Part shown: positions 45,501-55,283 of the stretch, piece by piece
Layout of the letters: each line of letters begins with the position of its first letter
How positions within the stretch are numbered: the stretch's first letter is position 1
Source: Symmetrospora coprosmae
Taxonomy: Eukaryota > Basidiomycota > Cystobasidiomycetes > Symmetrosporaceae
NCBI GenBank assembly: GCA_008802785.1
Contig: VUYT01000025.1
Coordinates: 62,001 to 126,000 of the forward strand
Reading direction: 5' to 3'
DNA: 64,000 bases
The notes under the pieces: model-generated
Databases searched by the model: none
The model's input: only the letters and a program-made list of their open reading frames with translations
Told to the model about the DNA's origin: nothing
Position numbers and translations under genes: made by a program

Positions 45501-46285
45501 TCTGCCTTGCCCTCCTCTCTCTGTCCTTCCATTCTCTGCTGTGCTCCCCTGTTTTTTCGAGTCTGCGCTACTCGCCGGGCTCTGGTCTCTTTGCTGTTCG
45601 CTCCAGCTCTCCATACGGGCTCTTGTATACTCTTTGTTGCTGCAATACTTCGGCTCCGTCACTGATGTGCTGCTCTGCCCTTCCTTGTGCGTCGGCCTGG
45701 TCTTCAGGCTGTTTGGCGTCTGCAGTCGTTGTTCCTGCGGACCGCCTCAGCCTTCGCTCGATGTACGCGCAGCGCATATCCCCGAAGTGCGTCTCGCAGG
45801 ACTGGGCGCATCCAGACTGTGAAACTTGAACTGCTATTCACTCGCATGCGAGTGCACTGGCCGTACACGAGTATGGGCGCAGATCGCGCTCTCGTTCGGA
45901 GGTCCATCGACGTCGACGTCGAGCTGACCGGTACCCCCTGAACCGGCACGCTCCGAAGCCCCGAAGAATGGCATATGGATCGCGACCAGATGAGAAGTGG
46001 CCTGGAGCTCAAGCTCGACCATGCGCATGCAGCTCTGGAGCATCGAAGGAAAGGAGGCCGCCCTCTGGCCCACTGCACCGCCGTCCCTGGTGCTGTAACC
46101 CCGACCCCTGACTGGACCCCCTTGCGCCCCTCCGAGACCACCGAGATGCTCCATAAAAGCCAGCTCTCGCTTTCTCTTCCACTTCCATCCTCATCTTCTC
46201 ATCTTCTCATCCTCCGCCGCCTGTCTCTCCCACCCTAACCAGCTTTTCAGCAGTCTTATCTTAATCTCCACTCACTTGCAGCAGC
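45501..46285. promoter_or_regulatory. Intergenic region and promoter of the secreted-protein gene
   Basis: 785 bp. A TATA-like CATAAAAG lies at 46152-46159, about 130 bp upstream of the ATG at 46286, followed by a CT-rich stretch (TCTTCTCATCTTCTCATC) typical of highly expressed fungal promoters. No other gene was seen. Confidence 0.5.
46152..46159 (+). promoter_or_regulatory. TATA-like element of the secreted-protein gene
   Basis: CATAAAAG about 130 bp upstream of the ATG, followed by a CT-rich leader. Confidence 0.45.
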
Positions 46286-47758
46286 ATGTTCTCTTCGACC
46301 ACTTCCCTCGCAGCCGCGGCGCTCTCGGCACTCACACTCTTTCAGCAAGCCTCCGCTGCGCCTTTGATCGCCCGCGGCTCCACCAATGACGGCTGCGCTC
46401 TCGGCTCGTACCGCCCCACCTCATCGGGCTCCTGCGCCCCTCTGAACTCCTGCGTCTTCCTCAAAACGACTGGCCTGGCAAAGGTCGTCGCTACCGTGAC
46501 CGGCCTCGTCAAAATTGACGCCAATGCCGTCCTCGACCTCGCTGCCAATGCGTGTGTGTCGCTCGACACCTGTACCGCGGTCAAGACGCGCGAGGCCGCC
46601 GTCAGCTCCGTCGCCGGTTGGTCCGGGGTTCGTGTCTGCCAGGTCAAGACGTGCCGCGGCGTCTCTGTTCTCGTGAGTCGACTCGCCTCTAGCATGGTCT
46701 CTTACTTTGAACACGACTGACGAGTGCGCTTCTGCACGCAGAACATCGACACGGGCATCTGCGAGTGCCCCTCGAGCCACGTCTGGAACGCCGACAAGAC
46801 TGTTTGCGTCGAGAAGAACAAGTGCCACGCAGGTACCGTCTGGGCGCCTTCCCCCTCGGCTTGCGTCGCTGTCGACCTCTGCGCCAAGCAGAACGGCGGT
46901 CTCTGCGAGCTGCTCAGGGACGTCGGCAAGGTCGTCGGCGGTGTGGTCGGCGGCACTGTGAACGTTGTTGGAACAGCGCTGGCAGGCATTGAGGCGACCG
47001 TCAAGGCGACCCTTGCAGCGCTCGCCAAGGTCGTCATCACCCTCGATGCCGACACCAAGGCCGCTCTCCACACCTCGGTCAACCTCTGCCTCGACGCCAT
47101 CGCCAACATCCGGGCACAGCTCCAGGCCGAGGTCTTTGTCAAAGTCGAGGCATCTCTTGACGTTGCTGTCAAGGCCGTCGCCGACCTGCAGGCCAAGCTT
47201 GCCGCATCTGCTGTCCAGCTCGACGCCGACCTCCACGTCGCCCTCGTCGCGGCAGTCAAGGCGTGTGCCGTCCTCGAGGCTGAGGTCACCGCACAGGTCA
47301 ACGCTGCCGTCCACACTTCTCTCCACCTCGCCGTCCAGGCCCTCGCCGACGTCCGAGCCAAACTCGTCGTCTACTTCCTCGCCACCGTCCAGACCTCGAC
47401 CAACATTGCCGTCAAGGCTGTCGCCGACGCGCAGGTCCTCATCGACGGCACGACGCTCTTCGTCGAGGCGTCCATCAAGGCGTCCGCCAAGGCTGCCGCG
47501 TCGGCCGTGCTCGAGCTCAATGCCTACATCTCGGTCATTGAGGCACAGGGCAAGGCAGACGGGCACGCTACCATCGCTGCTGCCCTCTCCGCATGCGCCG
47601 ACCTCCAGGCTCGAGTCGAGGCCGACGTCGTCCTGAAGGCCAACGTGGCCCTCAAGACCACCATCGAGACCGCCCTCCAGGCGCTCGCAAAGGTTCAGGC
47701 ATCCGTTGCTACCGATGCCGACCTCCTCGTCCTGGCTGGCATCACCTCGCATGCGTAG
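46286..47758 (+). CDS. Secreted protein: Cys-rich head and Ala/Val amphipathic repeats
   Basis: Exons 46286-46672 and 46742-47758 give 467 aa. A clear signal peptide (SSTTSLAAAALSALTLFQQASA, cut before APLIAR) is followed by about 195 residues with roughly 15 cysteines, spaced as short Cys-rich modules (GCALGSYRPTSSGSC, CQVKTC, CECPSSHVW, KCHAGTVWAPSPSAC). Residues from about 210 to the end form degenerate repeats of about 26-29 residues recognisable by the core AVKAVADLQAKL, AVQALADVRAKL, ALSACADLQARV and ALQALAKVQASV. These look like long amphipathic helices. No membrane anchor or GPI signal is evident. I recognise no named family. A cell-surface, wall-binding or surface-active role is possible but is inference. 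TATA box and CT-rich leader suggest strong expression. Confidence 0.8.
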
Positions 47759-48172
47759 TGCCCTTCCTCCGTCTCTTTTCGCTTTGCTCTGCTGCCTTTC
47801 TCTGCCTCCCGGGGGTCACTGTTAGATTAAGTTGGATGTAGTGCCCATGTTCTCTAGGAAGTCTGCCGTCTGGTAATTGACTAGTCTATGACACGCCACT
47901 ACCTTTGATGTCGTCCGAGCTGCAGCAAGAGACTGCAGCAAGAGGGGCTAACATCTGCAGTGCAGCCTGACTCAGCGACAAGTTGACCAGTGGCACTATA
48001 CCAGGATCATCAGGCATGCCCAATGCGAACATCAGCACAGGCCACAGCTGCGGACCCAGTCTCGTCAAAACGGCCCAATGCAATCGTGAAGCTCGAACAG
48101 CAGGCATTGCAAGAGCTCAGATGTTCCAGGACGCAGTAAGGTAGATGCGCAACTACCAGGTGCAGGCGAGAC
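47759..48172. other. Convergent intergenic region
   Basis: 414 bp, visibly less GC-rich than the flanking genes. It presumably holds 3' UTRs. I see no coding frame or RNA gene. Confidence 0.4.
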
Positions 48173-48823
48173 CTACTTGAAGTGCCGCACGCCAGAGAAG
48201 CTCCAAGCGCAAACGTTGAGGCCGATGATCGCGTCATTGGGCCACATCTTGTGATTCGTCACGTTGTCGATCACCATGTTGCACTGAATGATCTCCTTCG
48301 CATGTTTCTCCTGGGCCGACTTCGCCAGCTGCTGCTTGAGTTCCGCCTTGTCAAGATCGGTCATCGGAACATCGACGTGCAGATTGCCGTTAGCGAATGA
48401 TCCTCCAGATCTCAAGATGCTGCCTTTGCTCTTGTGCAGGGTGGCTACAAAGTGGTCCCCCTTTTTCCATCGGAACTCGGGAGGTACCTGTGGCAGTCCT
48501 GGCGTAGCGACGGCAGGTGTGGTACCGGTAGGGCGGCTCGGACGCTTGGCTGCCGCGTTCTCCTCCTGGCTGCAACGAGACGTGATTCCACCACTACTTT
48601 TGGGAACCTGACCAGGTCCCTGCGCCTGCTTGGGTCGACGCGGGTTCCCTCCAGTGCCCGCGGCATCCTGGCTGGAGCGTGGGGTGGTGTGCGCAGAGAA
48701 CGCGCTCGGATGTCGCTTCAGCACTGCAGGGACTGTGTTTTCGGAGCTTCTGTTGCCGGAGGTCTTGGTTGGACCAGACGAGCCGCTGCGAGAATGACGG
48801 ACATCTGGCGACGGTGTGGGCAT
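48173..48823 (-). CDS. Unknown protein, paralogue A of a local pair
   Basis: Single-exon frame of 216 aa. Residues 1-115 are Ser/Pro/Thr/basic and disordered (SGSSGPTKTSGNRSS). Residues about 116-214 form a compact domain beginning FRWKKGDHFVATL, continuing GNLHVDVPMTDLDKAEL and ending IIGLNVCAWSF. This domain aligns without large gaps with the gene at 49610-50023: W-(K/R)2-G-x2-F-x-ATL, then G-x-L-x-V-x2-PM, D-(K)A-x-L, a Q-x-x-x-VI strand and a final V-x-x-W. I know no family with this pattern. A TATA-like ATATTTAAG lies about 75 bp upstream. No signal peptide or membrane helix. The conserved domain and its duplicate make real coding likely despite the AT-richer context. Confidence 0.6.
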   Translation of the reverse strand: MPTPSPDVRHSRSGSSGPTKTSGNRSSENTVPAVLKRHPSAFSAHTTPRSSQDAAGTGGNPRRPKQAQGPGQVPKSSGGITSRCSQEENAAAKRPSRPTGTTPAVATPGLPQVPPEFRWKKGDHFVATLHKSKGSILRSGGSFANGNLHVDVPMTDLDKAELKQQLAKSAQEKHAKEIIQCNMVIDNVTNHKMWPNDAIIGLNVCAWSFSGVRHFK

Positions 48824-49609
48824 GCTGCAGAGTGTGTCGAACCTTGAGTTGCGGTAATAGTAACGCTTTGATATTGTAGGGCGTGTCCAAGATGCTTAAA
48901 TATGAGGGAGTAGAGCCTTGTCAACCGTCGTGAGCTGTATTTATTGCTTTTGCCCGGCGCCACCAGCAGGCGATTTGCACCGCAGGTCACTTGCAGCTCG
49001 GTTGCACAGCTAAAGAGTAGTGGCAAACCGTTCGCCTTTGATCACTTCTACGTGTGAAGAACGGATCAGGAGCTCGCCCGCAGACCACCATGCCACTATT
49101 GCCGAATCTCTGTATACGTTGTTCGAAGGCCTCCGCATCTTGTGTCATCTCCGTAACATCAGATGCTTTGACAAGCGCGTGTACGTCCAGTTGAGTAGAT
49201 TGCGCGCATCTGCCACCTGAACATTGACATATGAGGCCGAAGCGCAGTAGAACCTTTGAGTCCCGGTATAGCGCCCGGACCAAAACTTCAAGGGGGTCCA
49301 GACAGAGCTGCTCCAAGTGAGGGATTGCGACACCACGCGGGACATGCTGGAGTCGCCAGCTGCAGTGGAGGTGTCAACCGTCGGGGGAGAAACCCGACGA
49401 GAGAATCGAATATCGCCAGCGGGAATCACATGCGTTCAGTCTCTATCACCACGGCTCCACACCAGCAACCGAGTTCCAACGTAGTCCGAGTGTAGATAGG
49501 CACCGAATGCAAAATGGACGACAAACTTGATGCGACCGTCTAAACTGTTGCGATCAGTTAACATTGAGAGGTTAAAAAATGCCGGTCAACAGTGAGTCTG
49601 CGTCATCGA
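48824..49609. other. Gene-poor spacer between the two paralogues
   Basis: 786 bp. On the minus strand it contains a 94-codon frame (49145-49429, with SSVWTPLKFWSG and YVNVQVADARN) and an overlapping 109-codon frame (48987-49316). Either could be the remains of a third copy, since SS-x-W ... KF ... VQV..DA has a counterpart in the 49610-50023 protein, but similarity is weak and I do not call a gene. Confidence 0.4.
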
Positions 49610-50023
49610 CTAGCTTGTCGCGATGATGCTATTGATTCGCCACGACACGACCATGACTCCGTCGGCCTGGCGAGTCTCCGAATTTGAAAAAAGCTCCCGG
49701 CTGATTACAGCGCACTCAACTTGGACGCTCTTGCGACCCTGCAGATTCTTCGAGTATGTAAGATCGTGAATTTCTTTCATGAGAGCCGCTTTGTTGTCCG
49801 CATCCATGGGTGCATAAACTTGCAGACGGCCGCGTGACCACGAAGGCAGGTGGAGCTTGCCACGGTGACCTCGGGCAAGGGTTGCGTAGAATTTGGTGCC
49901 GCGACGCCAGTCGCTGCTGCCAATCAGAGGAGCCGGCTGAGCACCCTGACCGCCAGCAGGGTTTCGTCCACCGCTGTTGCGCTGCTGCGTGAAGCTGGTG
50001 CGAGGCGAGTTACCCGTTGACAT
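49610..50023 (-). CDS. Unknown protein, paralogue B of a local pair
   Basis: Single-exon frame of 137 aa. A short disordered head (MSTGNSPRTSFTQQRNSGG) leads into the domain shared with the 48173-48823 protein: SSDWRRGTKFYATLARG, GRLQVYAPMDADNKAALM, SVQVECAVISRELF and GVMVVSWRI. The head is about 80 residues shorter than in copy A. A TATA-like ATATATA at 50164-50170 stands about 140 bp upstream of the start. No signal peptide, membrane segment or known catalytic motif. Both copies lie on the same strand about 0.8 kb apart, consistent with an old tandem duplication followed by strong divergence. Function unknown. Confidence 0.6.
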   Translation of the reverse strand: MSTGNSPRTSFTQQRNSGGRNPAGGQGAQPAPLIGSSDWRRGTKFYATLARGHRGKLHLPSWSRGRLQVYAPMDADNKAALMKEIHDLTYSKNLQGRKSVQVECAVISRELFSNSETRQADGVMVVSWRINSIIATS

Positions 50024-50369
50024 TGTCGATTGGCTGTTGCAGCGTGCTCTGGAGAGGGTAAGCGAGATATATGGATGGATAGATGTAGTGTAGGATTAAT
50101 TGATGTAGAGTAGCGGTGTAGTGAGGAAAGAAGAGAGCGAGGGATGTCGGAGCAGGGGGGCGCATATATAGATTTTGGCGGCTTTGACACCGCCCTGATC
50201 TTTCCGCTGTGCGCTCCGGACAAGGGACTGGTATGGTCAATGGGCCGAAGACCTGGGGTGTCTGTTGCGGCGATGCAAGGACGCAGTAAGAGCATCAGCA
50301 GTGCCGAGCAACGGCATCGGGTAGCCAAACAGCGTTGATGACATTGGCTGCTGCCCTTCTGACAGGACG
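50024..50369. promoter_or_regulatory. Promoter of paralogue B and 3' flank of SND2-like gene
   Basis: 346 bp, AT-richer than average. The TATA-like element at 50164-50170 is the only recognisable signal. Confidence 0.4.
50164..50170 (-). promoter_or_regulatory. TATA-like element of paralogue B
   Basis: ATATATA about 140 bp upstream of the ATG at 50023. It is among the few TATA-like sequences in the window. Confidence 0.4.
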
Positions 50370-51122
50370 TCATGACTGTGGTCTCTGGTGCATCTGATAT
50401 CGTTTGTCGCCCTTTTCGTAGCGTGCCTGCATCTTTTGCTGTCGCTTGGACATGCCTTCCTTTGCCTTTGCGGCTGCAGCCTGTTCCTGCTGCTGCTGCT
50501 GCTGCCGGTGTCCCGCAGCAGATGCGCCTTTGCTCCCAAATATGAAAGGGCTGGCGATGTTGATGATCTTGTAGAGTGCGTATGAGGGGATCTGAGAAAC
50601 GACAGCGATGGCACGTAGTCAGCGGGCATGTGGAAGTGGGCCCGCCGCGCGCAGCAAGACTGATGAGATTGCACCCCACCAACGTGTACAGCCACCAGCC
50701 TTTACTCCAGACGAGGCCAAAGAGCTGGGCCGCCCATGTGACGTAGATGACATCCTGCATGTACTGAGTGAGGCCCGGCTGGGTGAGGTCGGCTCCTGCC
50801 GAGACGAGGGCGCCGGAGCTCGAGTACTTTGGCGATGCCATGCCATAGAGCTGCTGCGTGAAGAAGAGCGAAGGGAGGGAGGTGAAGAGGTAGAGGAGGA
50901 GGTGTGCGCGGGTGCGCTGCCTGGCCGAGACGGCAAAGAGGAGGAGCTGGAGGAGCTGCGCGCGAAGGGTGGAGCACGGGCGTCGGAACTGGAGCTTCCA
51001 GCGACAGTGACAGCGCCATCCCCATCGCGCGCACCCACCTGCGTCAATGCAGTCCCTGCGAGCAGGAGCGTCCTCGTCGATGCATTCTCTGCTGCGATCC
51101 TCTTGTCTGATTTGTTGGCCAT
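50370..51122 (-). CDS. SND2: TMEM208/SND2-like ER membrane protein
   Basis: Exons 51122-51039, 50994-50680 and 50591-50370 give 206 aa. The family start MANKSDKRIAAEN is followed by two membrane hairpins (LLQLLLFAVSA, then LLLYLFTSLPSLFFTQQLYG), the conserved PKYSSSGALVSAGADLTQPGLTQYMQDVIYVTW block with its YMQDVIYVTW core, and WSKGWWLYTLIPSYALYKI. The C-terminus is a Gln/Ala/Lys-rich cytosolic tail (QQQQQQEQAAAAKAK). Fungal members (Snd2/Env10) act in SRP-independent targeting of proteins with central or C-terminal membrane segments to the ER. The long minus-strand frame crossing this locus is a read-through of the introns, not a larger protein. The polyQ tail is encoded by a CTG/CAG run near 50493-50510. 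Confidence 0.85.
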
Positions 51123-51191
51123 GGTTGCCGAGCCGAGCAGAGTCTACAATCCCGGTCAACCGAGGTCAAGCACCGGGGTCAAGCGTGCTGG

Positions 51192-51254
51192 ATTACCCCT
51201 ATTCTCGTTCGCATTACCCCTATTCTCGCTCGGACTAACCCCGATTAACCCCGA
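51192..51254. repeat. Two short tandem repeats in a divergent promoter
   Basis: ATTACCCCTATTCTCG occurs at 51192-51207 and 51213-51228 (21-nt period). TAACCCCGA occurs at 51236-51244 and 51246-51254 (10-nt period). Both sit in the 294-bp interval between the SND2-like and ENP2 start codons and look like paired protein-binding sites. Confidence 0.55.
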
Positions 51255-51416
51255 CGGGGTAAGGGAGAAATCAGAGGCAAGCCCAGGCTCAGGCTCAGGC
51301 TCACCTTTACAGCAACCACCACCTCGCCAGCCAGCTGCCGACACTACGGGCATATCACAAGCAAGGTCACTGTTGTTGTTGTCGTCGTGTGCTCTCCTTA
51401 GGCTTCAGCACCGGGC

Positions 51417-54216
51417 ATGGTCGTCAATCTCGCCTCGACGGGCTCCAATGTGGGTGGCAAATGTCGATGGACCAAGCGTCCAACCCGACCACCATCAGCA
51501 GCACCGTCTGAAGCAAGCCAAGCTGACACTGTGCTCCACTCAATCCGACATCCGATGTCCGACCACAGGCACGCTGCTACATTGTCAACGGCGGAGGGCA
51601 GACCGTCCCAGACTGGCTCGCGGCAAAGAAGAAAGGCGAACGCCGCCGGAAAAAGACAGAGGAAGGGCAGGGCATTCGCCTGATACAGGTGTGTGTGTCT
51701 TTCGAGGATGGGCTCGCAGCTATGCGCCGGGAGATACTCGTCTTCCATCCTCATGCTGATGCGACCCATGCACGCATGTTCCGCAGGACTTTGACTTCCC
51801 CGAAGCTAGCAACAAGATCAAGACGACACGCGATGGCCAGTTCTGTCTCGCTACCGGCACCTACAAGCCGCGCATGAAGATTTTCGACCTCCTCGAGCTC
51901 GGCTTAAAGTCGGAGCGCGTCACCGACTCGGAGAATGTCGACTTCTGCATCCTGTCGGACGACTGGACAAAAACGCTGCACCTCCAGGCAGACCGGAGTC
52001 TGTCCGTGCACACTGCCTCGTCCGAGTTCTACTCGACTCGCATACCGACACATGGCAGGAGCCTGGCATACCACTTCCCGTCCTGCGATGCAGTCGTCGG
52101 AGCGAGCGGCAACCAGATCTACCGCTTGAACCTGGACCAGGGCAGGTTCCTCAATCCGTTAGAGTGCCAGTCCACCGTCTCGGGAGTGAATGCACTCGAT
52201 ATCAATCCTGCACATGGCCTGCTGTCTGCGGGGACAGAGTCAGAGGACCAGGGTCTACCGGGAACCGTGGAGTTCTGGGATTTGCGGATGCGCAACAGGG
52301 CGGGTGTCCTGCAGCTTCCGTCTGCACAATCCCTTGGAGTGGCTAGTACCTCTTTCGATGGCTTGGATCACACCGCAAATCCACTGTCCGTGACATGCCT
52401 TTCGTCGCGTGACGATGGCCTCAACATGGCTGTCGGCACCTCGACGGGCCATACCCTCCTTTACGACCTCCGCTCATCGACACCTTACACTGTCAAAGAT
52501 CAGGGATACGGCCTGCCCATAAAGTCGATACAATGGGTCAACAGCTCGGCGGCTTCCACTTCGCTAGCAGATGAGGCCGGAGGGCTGGTCGCCTCGGTTG
52601 ACAGCAAGGTGCTCAAGATCTGGGGAGCGCAATCCGGCCAGAACCTCATCTCCATCAACCCGCCCAGCAACATCAACGACCTCCACGTATTCCCAGACAC
52701 CGGCCTGGTCTTCCTGGCGAATGAAGCGAGTCCCATCACGGGATACTACATCCCGCAGCTGGGCAATGCTCCCAAGTGGGCGCGCTTCCTCGACAACATG
52801 ACCGAAGAGCTGGAGCAAGACTCTGTCGAGACGCTGTACGACGACTACAAGTTCGTCGACCGGCAGGAGCTGCGCACGCTGGGCATGGAGCACCTCATCG
52901 GGACCAACACGCTCAAGCCCTACATGCACGGCTTCTTTGTCGACCTGCGCCTGTACACCAAGGCGCGGGCCATCGCCAACCCTTTCGCATACGCAGAGTA
53001 CCGCGACCGCCTCATCCGCGAAAAGCTCGAGAAGGAGCGCGAGTCGCGCATCCGCACGAGCAAAACGACCTCGCTGTCCCGGAAGGAGCGCGAGCGCCTC
53101 GCAGAGCTGCAGCAGACCATCGACGAAGCCAAGGTCAACAAGGGCCTCGCGCTGCGGATACAAGAACGCGAGGAGAAGGAGGAGAAGGCAAAGGCGCGCA
53201 AGGAGGCAAAGAAAAAGGCGCGGGCCGCTGCTGCCAGCGGCGCAGACGTACCCGTAGAAGCGGAAGAGGACGAGGAGGATGCCGAATCGGAGCAGGAGGA
53301 GGAGGTCAAGCAGGGTGGCAAGGCCGAGCCGCGCTCCGTGCTCACCGACTCTCGATTCAAGACCCTCTTCACCGATCCAGAATTTCAGGTGGACGAGGAC
53401 TCGCTCGAGTTTGCCATGCTCAACCCTTCAACTGCTGCTCGGCGGCAGAACGAGCCCAAGGATCGCCAGCGCATCGTCGCTAGCGACCTTATGGACGGCG
53501 GCGAGGAAGACGAAGAGGAAGGCAGTGAGGGCGATGATGATGACGACGCTAGCGACGGGGACTCGGACAGCTCGGGCGATCTCGGGCAATTCGACCCGAG
53601 GACGGCCAAGGGCAAACAGAGACAGGCACCGGGCGAAGTCGATGCACGCACTGGCAAGCGAAAAGCTCCGAATCAAATGCGAGAGAGGGAGGCGCTCAAG
53701 CTTGCCCGGCAGCAGAGGAAGCAGGAGCGTGCTTCCGGTGCGCCAACCTACCGCCCGCGCTTGGTCGTCGATGGCGATGCCGCCGAGGCAGCGTCACCTG
53801 GCAGCGCAGCGGCATCTGGCAGCCAGACCTTCGGGCAGAGAGCGCACACTGCGCTATCCGGCAAAGCTGGACGGCAGGGCCGCGCGGTCCCGCGAGGCTC
53901 CAAGCTCAGCTCGGCAGCAGACGAAGGCGTCCTGCGCTCGACGCCCGGCGGAGGCATGGAGTACTCGTTTGTGCCGAGCACGACCGAAGCGCAGGACGCG
54001 GCGGACGAGAAGCGCATGATGAACAAGCAGCGCATGGAGAAGCAGGCCACCGATACGCTGAATAACGCCCGGATGGGCGCAGGGCTCGAGCGCGACGACA
54101 GCAAGAGCGAGAATGCACGCATGCGCCTCGAGCTGAGCGAGGCCGAGCGCACGGGTCGCACGGGTCGGAGAAGGGAGATCAGATCTGCGAGCCGGAACAA
54201 GACGCGGATGTTGTAG
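51417..54216 (+). CDS. ENP2: SSU-processome protein ENP2/NOL10
   Basis: Exons 51417-51449, 51569-51688 and 51787-54216 give 860 aa. The first exon holds only 11 codons (MVVNLASTGSN). The second gives YIVNGGGQTVPDWLAAKKK, matching the PxWL..KKK motif of NOL10. The third starts DFDFPEASNKIK and carries LATGTYKPRMKIFDL, then WD-type blades (PSCDAVVGASGNQIYRLNL, GTVEFWDLRMRNRAG, GHTLLYDLRSS, VLKIWGAQSG), the ENP2 middle (FVDRQELRTLGMEHLIG), a charged coiled coil at about 430-490, the NUC153 motif (DSRFKTLFTDPEFQVDEDS) and an acidic/basic tail. ENP2 is required for 18S rRNA maturation in the nucleolus. Upstream lie the paired repeats at 51192-51254. Confidence 0.93.
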
Positions 54217-54644
54217 TGCAACGATACCGCAAGAGCTTCCGCCAGCCAGCGATTCCGCTTGTCTGAAGACGATATCGCGTGACGAGCTTCCCTACGCGTC
54301 TGACTCCCCTTCACAGCAGGGAGTTGCCGGGAAGCATCCGATATGATGCGTCGGCTATGTCACTGACTACCTATAGGCTCAAAGGCTTGACAGCACCCCT
54401 TGCGTGACACGTACAGCGACGATGCGGTGTCAACAGGCCGCCGATGAACCTCCAAGCGTCTCTTGCCAGGAGTCTGCTTCTGACTTCTCCGACATTGCTA
54501 CTGGCTAGCTGTGTCTCGTACGCGTTCACGTCCGCACCTGCTCTCGCTCGTCCACCGACACACTCCTTTGTGCTATCTCTGCCTTTCTGCCCTAATTCCT
54601 ACATCTCAGGCGATCATACAGCGCGACACGGCTTGCCCGCCGGG
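54217..54644. other. Intergenic region and leader of the next gene
   Basis: 428 bp. The second half is pyrimidine-rich and ends in CTAATTCCTACATCTCAG just upstream of 54612, which looks like an intron 3' end. The in-frame ATG at 54444 therefore may lie in a spliced leader rather than begin the protein. Confidence 0.4.
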
Positions 54645-55283
54645 ATGCAGCAACCTGCATACGTACCTACGAAGCACGTTCATTTCTACCTGCCGCAGAA
54701 GCCATTCCCGCGGTACTCTAGCGAGGAGCACGACGGCATACCCAGCCCGTCATCAATCTCGAGCGCTCTGAGCCACGGCCCCTACGCATCAGATGATGAC
54801 GATGATGACGACGGTGCCAGCATTTCAGATGACGATGCGTGGTCCGACAGGAACGACAACAGCTGTGATCTCTACACCGCGCTCATGCTCAGCCACAGCG
54901 ATGTCTCCCTCGACCGACCGGGACTCACCTCGAGCGCGAGCTGGCGCTCCGACTCGTCATTCAGCTGCAGGTCAGACGATTCGCACTCCTCGCAGGATTC
55001 CGTGACGTTCACAGTCACGCTCGAGCCAGGGCGCAAGCACCTCCTCGCAAAGACCAAGACGTGGCACAATGCCAAGATGCGCATCTCGCCGCCCAAGGTC
55101 GGTGCCGACCTCTCGCTGGACGAGAAGAGCGCGTTGCGACAGCACATGCTCATGCAGCGCCTGAATAACTCTGCCGCGGTGCAGTCGTCCATCACGGCCG
55201 AGTTTCTAGCGCCCTGGCTCATGATCCCGCCGCTTCGCCTGTTGCCTCAGCAAGATGGCAACTGCTGGCCGTCAGGAGCATGA
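54645..55283 (+). CDS. Unknown Ser/Asp-rich protein
   Basis: 212 aa from the ATG at 54645 (MQQPAYVPTKHVHFYLP); 279 aa if the ATG at 54444 is used. The N-terminal addition would look like a signal peptide (LLLTSPTLLLASCVSYAF), but the DNA encoding it has the CT-rich character of a leader or intron. The middle is acidic and Ser-rich (SDDDDDDDGASISDDDAWSD, SDDSHSSQDS). A more ordered segment follows: VTFTVTLEPGRKHLLAKTKTW, then MRISPPKVGADLSL and a helix with ALRQHMLMQRLNN. I recognise no family. Codon use matches neighbouring genes, and the frame is open only on this strand with such composition, so it is probably real. Confidence 0.5.
   Translation: MQQPAYVPTKHVHFYLPQKPFPRYSSEEHDGIPSPSSISSALSHGPYASDDDDDDDGASISDDDAWSDRNDNSCDLYTALMLSHSDVSLDRPGLTSSASWRSDSSFSCRSDDSHSSQDSVTFTVTLEPGRKHLLAKTKTWHNAKMRISPPKVGADLSLDEKSALRQHMLMQRLNNSAAVQSSITAEFLAPWLMIPPLRLLPQQDGNCWPSGA

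Noticed and set aside
46421-47752. 443-codon open frame antisense to the secreted repeat protein
   Set aside because: It mirrors GC-rich third positions and the GCC/GTC-rich repeats of the real gene; no start context, signal or family similarity.
49924-51159. 411-codon minus-strand frame spanning the SND2-like gene and paralogue B
   Set aside because: It changes frame relative to both genes and reads through SND2-like introns; only the SND2-like middle exon within it is coding.
51236-51254. TAACCCC repeats as an interstitial telomere
   Set aside because: Only two units, with spacer bases unlike (TTAGGG)n, and located inside a compact promoter.
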